NCBI GenBank assembly: GCA_023053575.1
Contig: JAKZAP010000058.1
Location: 248,001-312,000 of the forward strand
Length of the DNA: 64,000 bases
Direction of reading: 5' to 3'
DNA from: Branchinecta lynchi
Lineage: Eukaryota > Arthropoda > Branchiopoda > Anostraca > Branchinectidae
Shown here: in pieces, positions 1 through 10,460 of the stretch
Position numbering within the stretch: the stretch's first letter is position 1
How the letters are laid out: each line of letters opens with the position of its first letter
Notes under the pieces: model-generated
Databases searched by the model: none
What the model saw: only the letters and a program-made list of their open reading frames with translations
What the model was told of the DNA's origin: nothing
Translations under genes and position numbers: made by a program

Positions 1-202
1 CAACAACTACTGCTGGCAAACTGTTCCCCGGTTCAGTTACCCTGTTGACGAATGAACACTGGCCAATTTTTTAATGTGGTTTCGAAGTGTACAATTTATA
101 AGGATGAAAGCGGGTTGTATGGTAGTCATGGAACTTGAAAAATGAACTGGGGTCAACACCATCTGCTCCTTTGATTATCTGGTATGCGTTAGTAATGTCC
201 AC

Positions 203-400
203 AGGCGCTACTAGCGAAAATGTTTGGGAGGGGGGACGAGGCATTTACCGACTGGCTGGCAATTTTTACCGAGTGATTTTGCAGAAAAACTACTGTTTTC
301 AACAACAAAAAAACGACAGTTTTGAAAAAAAATCGACTCATTTTCAGAAAAAATCGACTATTTTGACGAAAAATCGACTAATAGCCAGTTAGGTAGAGAA
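203..400 (+). repeat. A-rich short repeat block, copy 1
   Basis: GGCGCTACTAGCGAAAATG and a G-run, then repeats of about 20 bp around AAAAATCGACT. A second copy is at 843-1130. Confidence 0.65.
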
Positions 401-842
401 ACCCAGCAGAGCTTCAAAGAATTCTCGTTTGTCCGAGTCAGTCATACACAAATCCTAAACTTTTGGGTATGGTGCTCATATTTGGGAAACCATGCCCTGC
501 AACAAGGACAAGGTACCCTCATGCAAATCTTCTTGAAAAGTAAATTTCCCTTTTAAATTCTCAGTTCTACATATTTTCATGGGGAACCATGCCCAAAAAT
601 TAAGGATTTCTGTATGGCTGGTCGAAGTATTGAAATAGAAAATGTACATAATGTGACTTTTGCTTTAATTGATCTCAGAAGTTCTTCGAGCTCAGAGGTA
701 CCTTCTTCGATTATGCAATTGTGGTCTTACTTTACCGTTCTTCCCGTACTTCTTCCGTAAACACTGGGGAGGGGTTGCATGAAGCTACGCTTGAACACCC
801 TAGAATCCCTGATGGAAAGATAAGAATTCTAGCTGTAAGCAG
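401..842. other. No recognised feature (also 1534-1974, 3485-4084, 4401-4670, 9107-9599, 31123-31327)
   Basis: These stretches show no convincing exon, RNA or repeat boundary by eye. 9480-9600 may be decayed satellite. Confidence 0.3.
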
Positions 843-1130
843 AGGCGTTACTAGCCAAAATGTTTGGGGGGGGGAGGGCCAAGGTAGTTACCGACTACCT
901 TATCATTTTTTGTGACTGTTATTGTAGAAAAAACGATTGGTTTTAGGGGAAAAAAACTACTGTTTTGATGTAAAAGCGACTGATATTCAGGAAACCGACT
1001 GTTTTAAAGAAAAAATCGATTATTTTTGTGAAAAGTGTACTGTTGTTGCAAAAAATTCGCCGCTACTTTTTACGGACCGGTCAGCAGCATAGGGGGGGGG
1101 AGGCGTTCCCCCTCCCCCATACTTGACGCC
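843..1130 (+). repeat. A-rich short repeat block, copy 2
   Basis: Same order as 203-400 (GGCGTTACTAGCCAAAATG, G-run, AAAACGACTG-type repeats), ending in another G-run and CTTGACGCCTCTGGCTG. Confidence 0.65.
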
Positions 1131-1282
1131 TCTGGCTGTAAGACTATGACCTGGACTATAGGAAGTGAAGAAAATTGTAACAATACAGTGAGAACGATGG
1201 TTTCTAAAATTATTATGATTCTTGTCCCCAAAAACGGGATCAGCAATCAATCGATGTAGGGTTCATCTTTCGACTGTTACAG

Positions 1283-1527
1283 GAAGAATCCCGCATCGAC
1301 CTCAGGATTGGAGAATGACGTGCTCAGTCAGAAGCGAGATGGACCTAAGAAGGAATTGCCCATTTGGTTGGCAGAATCTACAGTTTGAACCGAAGAATCC
1401 ATCGCCGTTGAGACTCTTATCGCAAGCACCAGTGACATGGATGGGGCTGACACCTCCGTGCGATCGGCTGATATCATGTCTGTGTCACTACAGCATGTGA
1501 AGAAGGGGGATGGTGCCCCCGGAGCAG
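1283..1527 (+). pseudogene. GTF2E1: TFIIE-alpha (GTF2E1)-like exon with in-frame TGA
   Basis: Exon-like block between acceptor TGTTACAG and donor GTACGT (an alternative donor GTGAAG lies at about 1497). The frame entered at base 2 reads KNPASTSGLENDVLSQKRDG, then PKKELPIWLAESTV, a TGA at 1386-1388, then TEESIAVETLIASTSDMDG and a Ser/Asp-rich tail. The P-IWL-ESTV block is the conserved motif in the C-terminal half of the TFIIE large subunit (ERPIWLRESTVQGA in the human protein). TFIIE recruits TFIIH to the RNA polymerase II pre-initiation complex. The stop sits where human has Gln, and coding character continues after it. Either this is a decayed copy or one base is wrong. Upstream exons were not recognised. 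Confidence 0.55.
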
Positions 1528-1974
1528 GTACGTCATTTCATAATCATCATGACTTTACTGATATTTCTGTCGCAAAGATATTGTTTTGCTCTGACCGGAA
1601 AACATAGCTGAGTAGTTTGGCCGTTGAGCCTTGAGCTCTGTATGGCACCCTAGTTCGAATCCTCGTCGGTGGTGGGGCTTCGACAATCGACAGAGCAAGA
1701 AGTTATGGCTTGTAAGACTAAACTCCCTACGCTGGAAGACCGTTTCCACAGGGGGTACCTCATCTATCTCATCCTCACTACCTCCTAAAAAAATAAAATC
1801 GCTTAACGCAATCAAAATAATGCAGTGTAATTAGTTAAATGATACAAAAGTAAATTCGCTTTTCAGTTAGACTTTAAAGGCTTTCATTGCAATTCCGATG
1901 TCATTGCACTTTTTTACGAACTGTGTAGAACTCCCTTGGAGCCAGTTAGTTAGGCTATATTAATAATCCTACAG

Positions 1975-2035
1975 TTTGTGGGACCCGACTGTGAACTTTC
2001 GAACATTTTGAAACTCCTGGAGGAAGAAATAGAGT
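1975..2035 (+). pseudogene. GTF2E1: Possible next exon of the TFIIE-alpha-like gene
   Basis: After acceptor ATAATCCTACAG the phase 0 frame reads FVGPDCELSNILKLLEEEIE. This resembles the human stretch GPDDNEEVMRALLIHEKK that follows the ESTV block. Its phase fits the previous exon only if that exon uses the earlier GTGAAG donor. A satellite array starts 55 bp downstream. The final MTPEEK-type exon of TFIIE-alpha was not found. Confidence 0.35.
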
Positions 2036-2090
2036 GTGAAGGAATGTCCTCCCTCCCTCGTTTTGCAGAATGGCTTGCATCCTCGTTTTT

Positions 2091-3065
2091 ATGGCACTTG
2101 CCTTCCGGCCAAGTGCCATATACCGATCACTTTTCCGTCGGTCGGTCGATGAGTCCGGTGTTTGCGAGTTAGGGTACTTCCAGATATGCTAGGACGATGA
2201 AACTTGGCAGGCATATTAGGGACCCGTCCAAACTAAGTTGGAAATAGTCTCTTGCCTGATCCGACCATCGTGGGGGGAGGGAGGGTAGCCGGAATCCGGA
2301 ATTTAGTGGCAAGCATAACTTTCGAACGGGTTATCGGATCTTAATGAAAGTTGAAATTTGGAGAGACGTCATGTCTCAGATGTTCCATTTCAAGTCCGGA
2401 CTGAATCCGATGAATGTGGGAGGGGGGGGGGCGCAGGGGGGACCGGAAATCATATGACAAGCTTAGAGTGGAGGGATCGGGATGAAACTTGGTGAGAGGA
2501 ATAAGCACAAGCCCTAGGTACATCATTGGCAGAAGCGGACGGGATTCGTGCACTGTGGTGGGAGTTGGAGGGGGGGGGGCGGAATTCCGGTGATACGGAG
2601 TTTAAGTTACTTCTAGGTGGGCTGGGAAAGTGAAACTTGGCAAGCGTACCAGGGACCAGACCAAACTATCTTGGAAATAGTCACTTCCCCGATCCGACCA
2701 CCTTGGAGGGAGTGGAGGGAAGGGGAATCCGGAATCCAGAGGTACGTATAACTTTGGAACGGGTGATCAGATCTTAATGAAACTTGATATTAGGAAAGAC
2801 CTCGTGTCTCGGATGTCCCATGTGAAGTCCGAACCGGATCCGATTATTGTGGTGGGGTGGTGGGGGGTAAATCTTGTGACCCGCTAAGAGTGGAGTGATT
2901 GGGATGAAACTTGGTGGGAAGAACAAGCGCAAGCCATAGATTCATCAGTGACAGAACTGGATCGGGTTCGAGCACTGTGGGGAGGAGGAAGGGGGGTCCG
3001 GAATTCCGGTGATCACCGGTTAAAGTACTTCCAGATTGCTAGGACCATGAAACTTGAACATTAGA
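2091..3065 (+). repeat. Satellite-like array 1 (about 430 bp units)
   Basis: Starts with hairpin ATGGCACTTG..CAAGTGCCAT (2091-2119) and CGGTCGGTCG. Units begin near 2172, 2605 and 3022 with TACTTCCAGAT-TGCTAGGA, each containing GATGAAACTTGG, GGTGATCGGATCTTAATGAA and two or more G-runs. Long ORFs here are artefacts of the repeats. Confidence 0.85.
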
Positions 3066-3199
3066 GACCTGACATGATTAGAATATTTTTGCCTCATGGG
3101 TTTTGCTTACAACTGAATTTCTTAAAGTACAAATGATACTTTTGATTAAAATATACATTTCGTTATCCCGATGAGCTCATCATCATTTTGCTTCAAGAG

Positions 3200-3480
3200 T
3201 TTTGATTACAGATGAATTTCTAGCGCCCCGAAAGTGCGTATCATCACAGCCAAATGTATTACCAAACGATATGTTCTCGTGATTTCCAAGGACCCATTAT
3301 CTCAAGGGTTTTGCTTAAAAATAATCACAACAAACCCACGAACTGAAGAATTCCTACTTTCATCCTCTGACCCAGCCTTACAAGTGCCATATGAGCTTGC
3401 AGCTCTTGTTTTACTCCTGGGTGGTGAATGGCATATCGGTAAGAACAGAATAGAATGTATTCGCAAAAAAGCCCGTGGGC
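3200..3480 (+). repeat. Dispersed repeat family 3 (also 28655-28800; reverse 46355-46625 and 55057-55327)
   Basis: Shared blocks: AAAGTGCG-ATCATCAC-GCCAAATG, CTCGTGATTTCCAAGGACCC, CCCACGAA-TGA-GAATTCCTA, then the GCCATATGAGCT hairpin. Parts also lie at 10230-10460. Not coding. Confidence 0.7.
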
Positions 3481-4084
3481 CGTGACAACAAAAATTATAA
3501 AAAAAATATTGACCACCTTACAGAACACGCACACTGCTCCTATTCTAAAAACCTCGTTCTATGCTCCATCGCTAGCCTCAGGTAACGTCCAAGTTTTTTC
3601 ACATTAACAAAACACTAATCCTTCATCATCCTTACCATCCACTCTTCATTATAAACTCTATCACCCAATAGTGGCGATTTAGAGGCGAGAGCCTTTTCTC
3701 TTGCTTTGTATTATTGTTATTACATTAAAGTTTAACTGAAAAGCTAACTTATTTTGTGTTATTTAATTGTATATAATGGATCATTTGGGTTCTGCAAAGG
3801 GGTTTTATTTATTTTCCACTATCTACTCTAGCTTTGACGTTCAGAATAGCTGCGGCGCCCCCAAAGCGTAAATTCTACTATGACGCGGGAAATTTTGCTC
3901 TCAACACAAACGCGCCTTTTCAGTGGAGAGTGGTGAGATTGCTTAGTGCCTGGAAACAAAAAAATCATAATCTTTCTCATAAGGCATACAGCAAAAATAC
4001 AAGCGCATATAGGTACCACAAATCCTACGAAAATTCCACTATTTGAAAATCGATTGTTCGTGAGTAGCGGAACGACGAAGTAAC

Positions 4085-4400
4085 GCATTTTCAGCGGGTC
4101 GTAAAAGCCGATTTAAGTGAATAAATGATGGTAACTAAGATTGTCCTATCGCAGCCCTTTTCGGTTAACTTAAAAGGACCCCTCTTGCTTATTCTGCCAT
4201 TAATAACATACTTAGCTCCAATATGGAATTATAAGCTTCTAAAATCCCCAGCTTTCTCCATGGTTTCCTTTCGTAGCTCCGAATTTTTAGCGCTTTTTTA
4301 TCCTTGCCAAGTTTTCCCGTCACCAAACGAAAATTTTGCGAGAATCTTCATTGTCCGCTGACAACTCTTTCACACACAAGGATGTGATAATCTTCTGTTT
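4085..4400 (+). repeat. Dispersed repeat family (also 28090-28137 with 28860-29045)
   Basis: Shared: ATTTAAGTGAA-AA-TGATGG-TAACTA, CTTTTCGGTTAA, and AACTCTTTCAC-CACAAGGAT. In the 28 kb copy a LINE 3' end and family 3 are inserted. Confidence 0.6.
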
Positions 4401-4672
4401 TATTACTTCTTTTATTCGCTTAGTTTCCCCACTTTTTAACCAAGGATTGTTCAGTTTTCAAACCTTTTGCGCCCAGTCGCCGCATCGGAGAGCAGGAAAG
4501 GGTGGATATAATCGACAAGCACTAACAAGAGGATCGCTAGTTTCAGGTGGAAAGTAATAGTATTTTCGAAAAGGTTTTTTCTGATCCATTTTATAGGAAA
4601 AGATCATTTCTAGTAAGAGTTGTGCTTTAATAGATTCTCAGTAGATACATGTTCGATAACTGTTTATTGCAG

Positions 4673-4832
4673 TGGCAGCAGTGGCGTCAGATTCAGCTCT
4701 TGCATTGAGAGCTTGGCGACAAAGATTACAGTATGAGCGTCGTGGATGAAGACAGCCGGATGAGCTTCGGCTTTTTGGCGCAGGTCCCAACATCTATTCT
4801 GCTGGGAGAAGCCGTCGAAGGGGATGACATAG
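4673..4832 (+). other. Possible plus-strand exon (unrecognised)
   Basis: Acceptor TGTTTATTGCAG and strong donor GTGAGT bound 160 bp. One frame has ATG at about 4733 (context ACAGTATGA), reading MSVVDEDSRMSFGFLAQVP and on to VEGDDI, open through the donor. It could be a first coding exon with 5' UTR. No family is recognised and no partner exon was found. Confidence 0.3.
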
Positions 4833-5039
4833 GTGAGTCGCTAGTGCCGTAGGACAAACAGACCTAATAAGAAGAACTCGTTTATTATCAATCCGAAATG
4901 AAATGTCCTTGACAATCATGAATGCTATCGATTAGCCTTTCAGCACACCTCGCAGTATTTTCTGTTTGTGTTCTAATGTTCAACAAGACTAAAGGTTTTG
5001 ATGGCATCCCAGAAAATAATATTTGATACAGATAATTGT

Positions 5040-5340
5040 GTGTTGTCTTCGCAAGATGCAGAGTAAGACTATTTCCCCGTACCTTTCCTTCGAGAACGAG
5101 CGGAGGTTAGTAGCTTCGCGCCACACCACGTTTCGTGGGTCGTTACCTCTATAATTAGCTATATCGCTGTGAAACCAACTTGAACAAAAGTAGAAGACAA
5201 AGCGGATTGGTTCTTTGGACGAGCTCCAGAGCGTGTCAGCGCGCGGAGTACACTTCTTGCATTTTCTTTCTCTGCGATGAGCAACGGCGAAGACGGAAGT
5301 AGAGTAGACAGGGAAAAGCTACAGTAAATACCTCTAGCTC
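5040..5340 (+). mobile_element. Relic of the copy-D/39 kb MITE family
   Basis: Shares ACTATTTCCCCGTACC, GAGCGGAGGTTAGTAGC and the GCGCGCGGAGTAC block with the elements at 8680-9106 and 39167-40304. Ends not preserved. Confidence 0.6.
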
Positions 5341-5352
5341 CGCTCCGTTTTT

Positions 5353-8300
5353 ATGGCACTTGAGCTTACTCAAGTGCCATATAGCGATTGTAATTTCTGT
5401 CCGTCAGTCGGTCTGTCGGTCCCGGTTTTGCTAGTTCGGGCACTTCCAGATAAGCTAGGACGATGAAACTTGGCAGGCATATCAGGAACTGGACCAGATT
5501 AAATTAGAAATTGTCGCTTCCTCGATCCGACCATCTGGAGGGGAGTGGAGGGAGGGGGAATCCGGAAAAAATAGAAAAAATGAAATATTTTTAGCTTACG
5601 AACGGGTGATCGGATCTTAATGAAACTTGATATATGGAAGGACTTCGTGTCTCAGACCCTCCATTTTAAATCCAGACCGGATCCGGTGACACTGGGGGGA
5701 GTTGGAGGGGGAAACCGGAAATCTTGGAAAACACTTAGAGTGAAGGAATCCGGATGAAACTTGGTGGAAAGAACAAGCAGAAGTCCTAGATACGTGATGG
5801 ATATAACCGGAACGGATCCGCTCGCTTTGGGGGAGTTGGGGGGTGGGAGAAGTCCGAATTTTTAGTGATCCCACGAGTTTGGTGCTTCCTGATGTGCTGG
5901 GACGCTGAAAATTGGCTGGCACGTCAGGGACCCGACCAGATTAAATGGGAAATAGTCATTTCCCCGATCCGACCATCTGGGAGGGGGAGTGGAGGGAGGG
6001 GGAAGCCAAAATGTGTGGTATTTTTATCTTGTGAACGAGTCATCGGATCTTGATGAAATTTTATATTTAGGATGACCTCGTGTCTCAGACGTCCCACTAT
6101 AAATCCGGACCGGATCCGATGACACTGGGGGGAGCTGGAGGAGGGAACCGGAAATCTTGAGAAACGCTTAGAGTGGAGGGATCGGGATGAAACATGGTGG
6201 GAAGAACAAGCACAAGTCCTAGATACGTCATTGATATAAGCGGACCAGATCCGGGCACTCTGGGGGAGTTGGGGGGGGGGGGGGGTCCGGATTTCTAGCG
6301 ATCCTGCGAGTTCGGCATACTTCCTTATGTGCTAGGGCGATGAAACTTGGCAGGTATGTCAGGGACCCGAACAGGTTCACTTGAGAACAGCCGTTTCTCC
6401 AATCCGACCATACTGGGGGGAGTGGATGGATGGGGAGTCCGAAATCTAGTGGCGTGTATAACTTTTGAACGGGTGATCGGATCTTGATGAAATTTTATAT
6501 TTAGAATGACCTCGTGTTTCAGACGTCCCACTATAAATCCGGACCGGATCCGATGACACTGGGGGGAGTTGGAGGAGGGAACCGGAAATCTTGAGAAACG
6601 TTTAGAGTGGAGGGATCGGGATGAAACTTGGTGGAAGAACAAGCACAAGTCCTAGATACGTCATTGATATAAGCGGACCAGATCCGGGCACTCTGGGGGA
6701 GTTGGGGGGGGGGGGGTCCGGATTTCTAGCGATCCCGCGAGTTCGGCATACTTCCTGATGTGCTAGGGCGATGAAACTTGGCAGGTATGTCAGGGACACG
6801 AACAGGTTCACTTGAGAACAGCCGTTTCCCCGATCCGACCATAGTGGGGGAAGTGGATGGATGGGGAGTCCGGAATCTAGTGGCGTGTATAACTTTTGAA
6901 CGGGTGATCGGATCTTGATGAAATTTTATATTTAGGATGACCTCGTGTTTTAGACGTCCCACTATAAATCCGGACCGGATCCGATGACACTGGGGGGAGT
7001 TGGAGGAGGGAACCGGAAATCTTGAGAAACGTTTAGAGTGGAGGGATCGGGATGAAACTTGGTGGAAGAACAAGCACAAGTCCTAGATACGTCATTGATA
7101 TAAGCGGACCAGATCCGGGCACTCTGGGGGAATTGGGGGGGGGGGGCCGGATTTCTAGCGACCCCGCGAGTTCGGCATACTTCCTGATGTGCTAGGGCGA
7201 TGAAACTTGGCAGGTATGTCAGGGACCCGAACAGGCTCACTTGAGAACAGCCGTTTCCCCGATCCGACCATAGTGGGGGGAGTGGATGGATGGGGAGTCC
7301 GGAATCTAGTGGCGTGTAAAACTTTTGAACGGGTGATCGGATTTGAATGAAACTTGTATGGTGGAAAGAGCTATCGCCTCGGATGATCATTGTTAAGTCC
7401 GGGTCGGGTCGGGTTATACCTGTGGGGATTGGGGGGGGGGACCCGAAAACTCAAGAAACGTTTAAAGCAGAGGGATTGGGACGGAATTTAATGGAGAGAA
7501 CAAGCATTAGGCCTAGATCCGAATTTGACGGAGCCAGATGGTTTCGGGGCTCTGTGGGGGGGGGGGGGTAGAGGGGGTTTCCTGGAATACCGGTAGTCGG
7601 GGGTTAGAATAGTTCCAGAAGTACTAAGACAATGAAACTTTGCAGGCATATTAGCGACCCGACTTAATTGACTTATTTATTTAAACTAGGATACGACCAA
7701 CTAGGGTCAAACAAATGGGTGATAAGAATCGATGGCCTCGACATGTAAAAGATGCGTTCGAACAAATGCGACCACGGTTGGGGGAATTGGGGGGGGGGGG
7801 GACTTTTGACATGCACAAAAACCAAACGAATGGCCCGAATGAGATGCAAGTTCGACAGTGCCGAGTTTATGCGGCCTAGATTTGTTCTTTGGCGTCCGGG
7901 CCGGATGCGGCCAAGGTAGGGGGGGGGGGGGGTACTGGAAACTTGCAGATAGGCTATGCTCCAATTTCAGTGAAACTTGATGGACAGGAAGAGGGAATTA
8001 GGAGATATGACGTTTATGTTTTCAAGTCCTGTTCGGCCACAGTGGCGGGAATTGGAGGGAGATTGCCGGAAACTTTGAGGCTCGCATAGGAGTCAAACGA
8101 GTGCATCAGTTTAAATGAAACATAGAACTTAGAGAGAGCATATACCCTAGATGACATATTTTGGGCAAGGATCCGGATCCGAAAACGTTGGTGGGGGGAG
8201 GGGGGTACCAGAATTTTCTAAAAATGCTCAGACTCGACCGAAACTTTAGCGGTGGTATAAAAGAAGATACTTTAGATGATCCATTTTTTAGTCCGAACCA

Positions 8301-8455
8301 GATTCGGCCACGGTAGGGGGAGATTGAGGGAGTACCGGAAATATTGTAGCACGTCTAGGGATCAAACTAGTGGATTTATTAGGCTGAAACTTGGAAGTTT
8401 GAACAGTCATGTGCATTTGATAATCGAGACGATGCCGGAACTGCTTAGAAGTGAG
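5353..8455 (+). repeat. Satellite-like array 2
   Basis: Hairpin at 5353-5380, then units starting near 5438, 5881, 6316, 6744, 7176 and 7600 (spacing about 430 bp). The 6.3-7.3 kb units are nearly identical, and from 7.68 kb to the end units are strongly decayed. Proline-rich minus-strand ORFs of 107-142 codons arise from the G-runs. Confidence 0.85.
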
Positions 8456-8552
8456 TGAAACAAACTATCCTACTTCTATTTCCAAACCGCATTTTTGGAT
8501 GGCGGGTGTATTTTATCACGTTCTCATCTACTTTCTTGTACTGCCTACTCGT

Positions 8553-8590
8553 AACAAGTGCCATATGAGCTCGTAGCTCTTGTTTATCTG
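8553..8590. repeat. GCCATATGAGCT hairpin motif
   Basis: AACAAGTGCCATATGAGCTCGT-AGCTCTTGTTT type, with stem GAGCT/AGCTC. Similar motifs occur at about 3385-3415, 10575-10610, 11068-11100, 29467-29495 and (inverted) 46405-46435. It marks edges of several repeat blocks. Confidence 0.6.
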
Positions 8591-8679
8591 TTGTTTGTGA
8601 GCAGGAGCAATTAGTGGAAGCCTGATCCGTCTCGAAATAGATAAGCATGGTTGATGCAAACACCATAGAGCCGTGAGGG

Positions 8680-9106
8680 CAAGAACAAATAATTGGTAAA
8701 GCTTACGTCTTTATTCCCATGCAGCGACTATGAATACCCCGACAAAACTGAGTTGACTGAGGTATTTACTCTAGCTCTGAGCTGATTGATACACATTTAC
8801 TACTCTTACATCTTCGCCGTTGCTTATCGCAGAAAAAGTAGAGAAGGGGACTGGCAGGAGGCCTACTGCGTGCGCTGACCTGCTCTGGAGATCGTCCATA
8901 GAAACATTCAGCTTTGACAGTTACTTTTCCTCACCAGCGGCTTCACAGCGATTTAGCTGTTTGTAGAGGTAACGAAATGTCGTGTGGGGCAAAGCTACTA
9001 ACCTCGGCTCATTTGTAGCAGACAGGGTATGGGTAAATATTCGACTCGGCATAGTCATATTACAGAGTTAGGGAGATGGAGGTTCTTTCAGATTATTTGT
9101 TCTTGG
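8680..9106. mobile_element. Short related MITE, copy D
   Basis: 427 bp from CAAGAACAAATAATTGG to AGATTATTTGTTCTTG. Flanks GTGAGGG and GTGAGCT match at 5 of 7 bases, a worn 7 bp target duplication. The inner part shares the ATTTACCCATACCCTGTC region with the elements at 39-40 kb. Confidence 0.7.
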
Positions 9107-9599
9107 TGAGCTTGGATAAAACTGACATTTGAAATCTCGGAAATGAAAAACGGATGAGGAGCCTGGAGTGAATCATATACGTTTAAGACGGACGTTAAAG
9201 TATCGCTCGCAATGTTTTCTGTTTATTTTCCATTATTTTAAGTTTAATACTTTAAACTGAGCTCTGTTTTCAACAAATTACCGACGGCTTTAGCCGTTCT
9301 TGACTCTATTTTTTCTTGGAAAGACTGAGAAAAAACGGGACGGGATTGTAATCTTTTCCAGAACTTCCGGTGAGAGTGAAACTGTTCCTACTGCGATTTT
9401 TGGCAGATACCGAAGGGGAGGAGAAGGGAAATAATGTTTTAACTTCAGTAAGCTGTACTGTTACCAAATTTATGCAGAGCCGATGTCTGGACCTGCCCCA
9501 TAACGGACCTGCCTCCCTCTCCCCTACCGTATAAAATTCAGGTCTCCGGGTTGAAAAATTGATGCAGAGGTTATAGAAGTAGGTTGCATTACTATCATA

Positions 9600-10225
9600 G
9601 GTACGACTTGCCCTTTAAACAATCTGTCTCTTCGTGTCTCACATGTTTCGTCCGGGCCGGACCCGATGAATCTGAGGCGGAGCCGGAAATCGTGGGAAAC
9701 TCTCCGAGTGGAGCGATCGGGATGAAACTTGGTGGGAAGAACTAGCACAAGCTCTAGATAAATAACTGACAGAACTTAACCGGATTCGGACAATGTGGGG
9801 GGAGTTGGAGGGGGGTTCCGGAATTCCGGCGATCCGTAGTTGATGTACTTCCAGGTGGGCTACGTCGATAAAACTTGTCAGGCATATGAGAGACCCGACC
9901 AGATTAATTTGGAAACAGTCACTTGCCTGGTCGTGGGGGGAGGGGGACGGCGGTCGTGGGGGAGGGGGATGGGGGAATCCAGAAATTGTGGAGCGATCAA
10001 GATAAAACTTGGTGGGAAGTACGGACACTAGTCCTAGGTACATCAGTGACAGAATCGGACCGGATTCGGGTAACGAGCGGGGGTCTGTAGGGGGGTTTCT
10101 GGAATTCCGGTGATCGTGAGTTAAGGTACTCCCATATGTGGTAAGACGATAAACTTTGCTGGAGCATTGGAAACTTGACATCATAGGGTTAGACATCGTC
10201 ACTTCTCCGATCCGACCATTCCTTA
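9600..10225 (+). repeat. Satellite-like array 3 (degenerate)
   Basis: Units of the same family as 2091-3065 with GATGAAACTTGGTGGGAAG and G-runs. No clear hairpin at the start. Confidence 0.75.
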
Positions 10226-10460
10226 AAGAACTCATCTTAACTGCAAAATAAAAATACTTTTAAGCAAAATTTACTTTTACAGGATCGCCATGAGTACATG
10301 AAACTTTTTGCCTCGAGGCTTTTGCTTAGAAATTATTTTTTAGCACCCTTAAAGTGCGCATTTTAACCGGAAAGTGAAACAAAAAACTCTCTGACCCAGC
10401 CTTGCAAGTTCGGCGCATCTTAACCGAATACTTCCATCTGCCCCAGCCTTGCCGGTTCTG

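Noticed and set aside
1386..1388. TGA as a selenocysteine codon in the TFIIE-alpha-like exon
   Set aside because: TFIIE-alpha is not a selenoprotein and no SECIS-like element was sought or seen; a nonsense change or base error is simpler.
6325..7390. Repeated Pro/Ser-rich minus-strand ORFs (107-142 codons) that look like a protein family
   Set aside because: They are frames through poly-G satellite units; similarity follows the DNA repeat, there are no splice signals, and frames change with G-run length.
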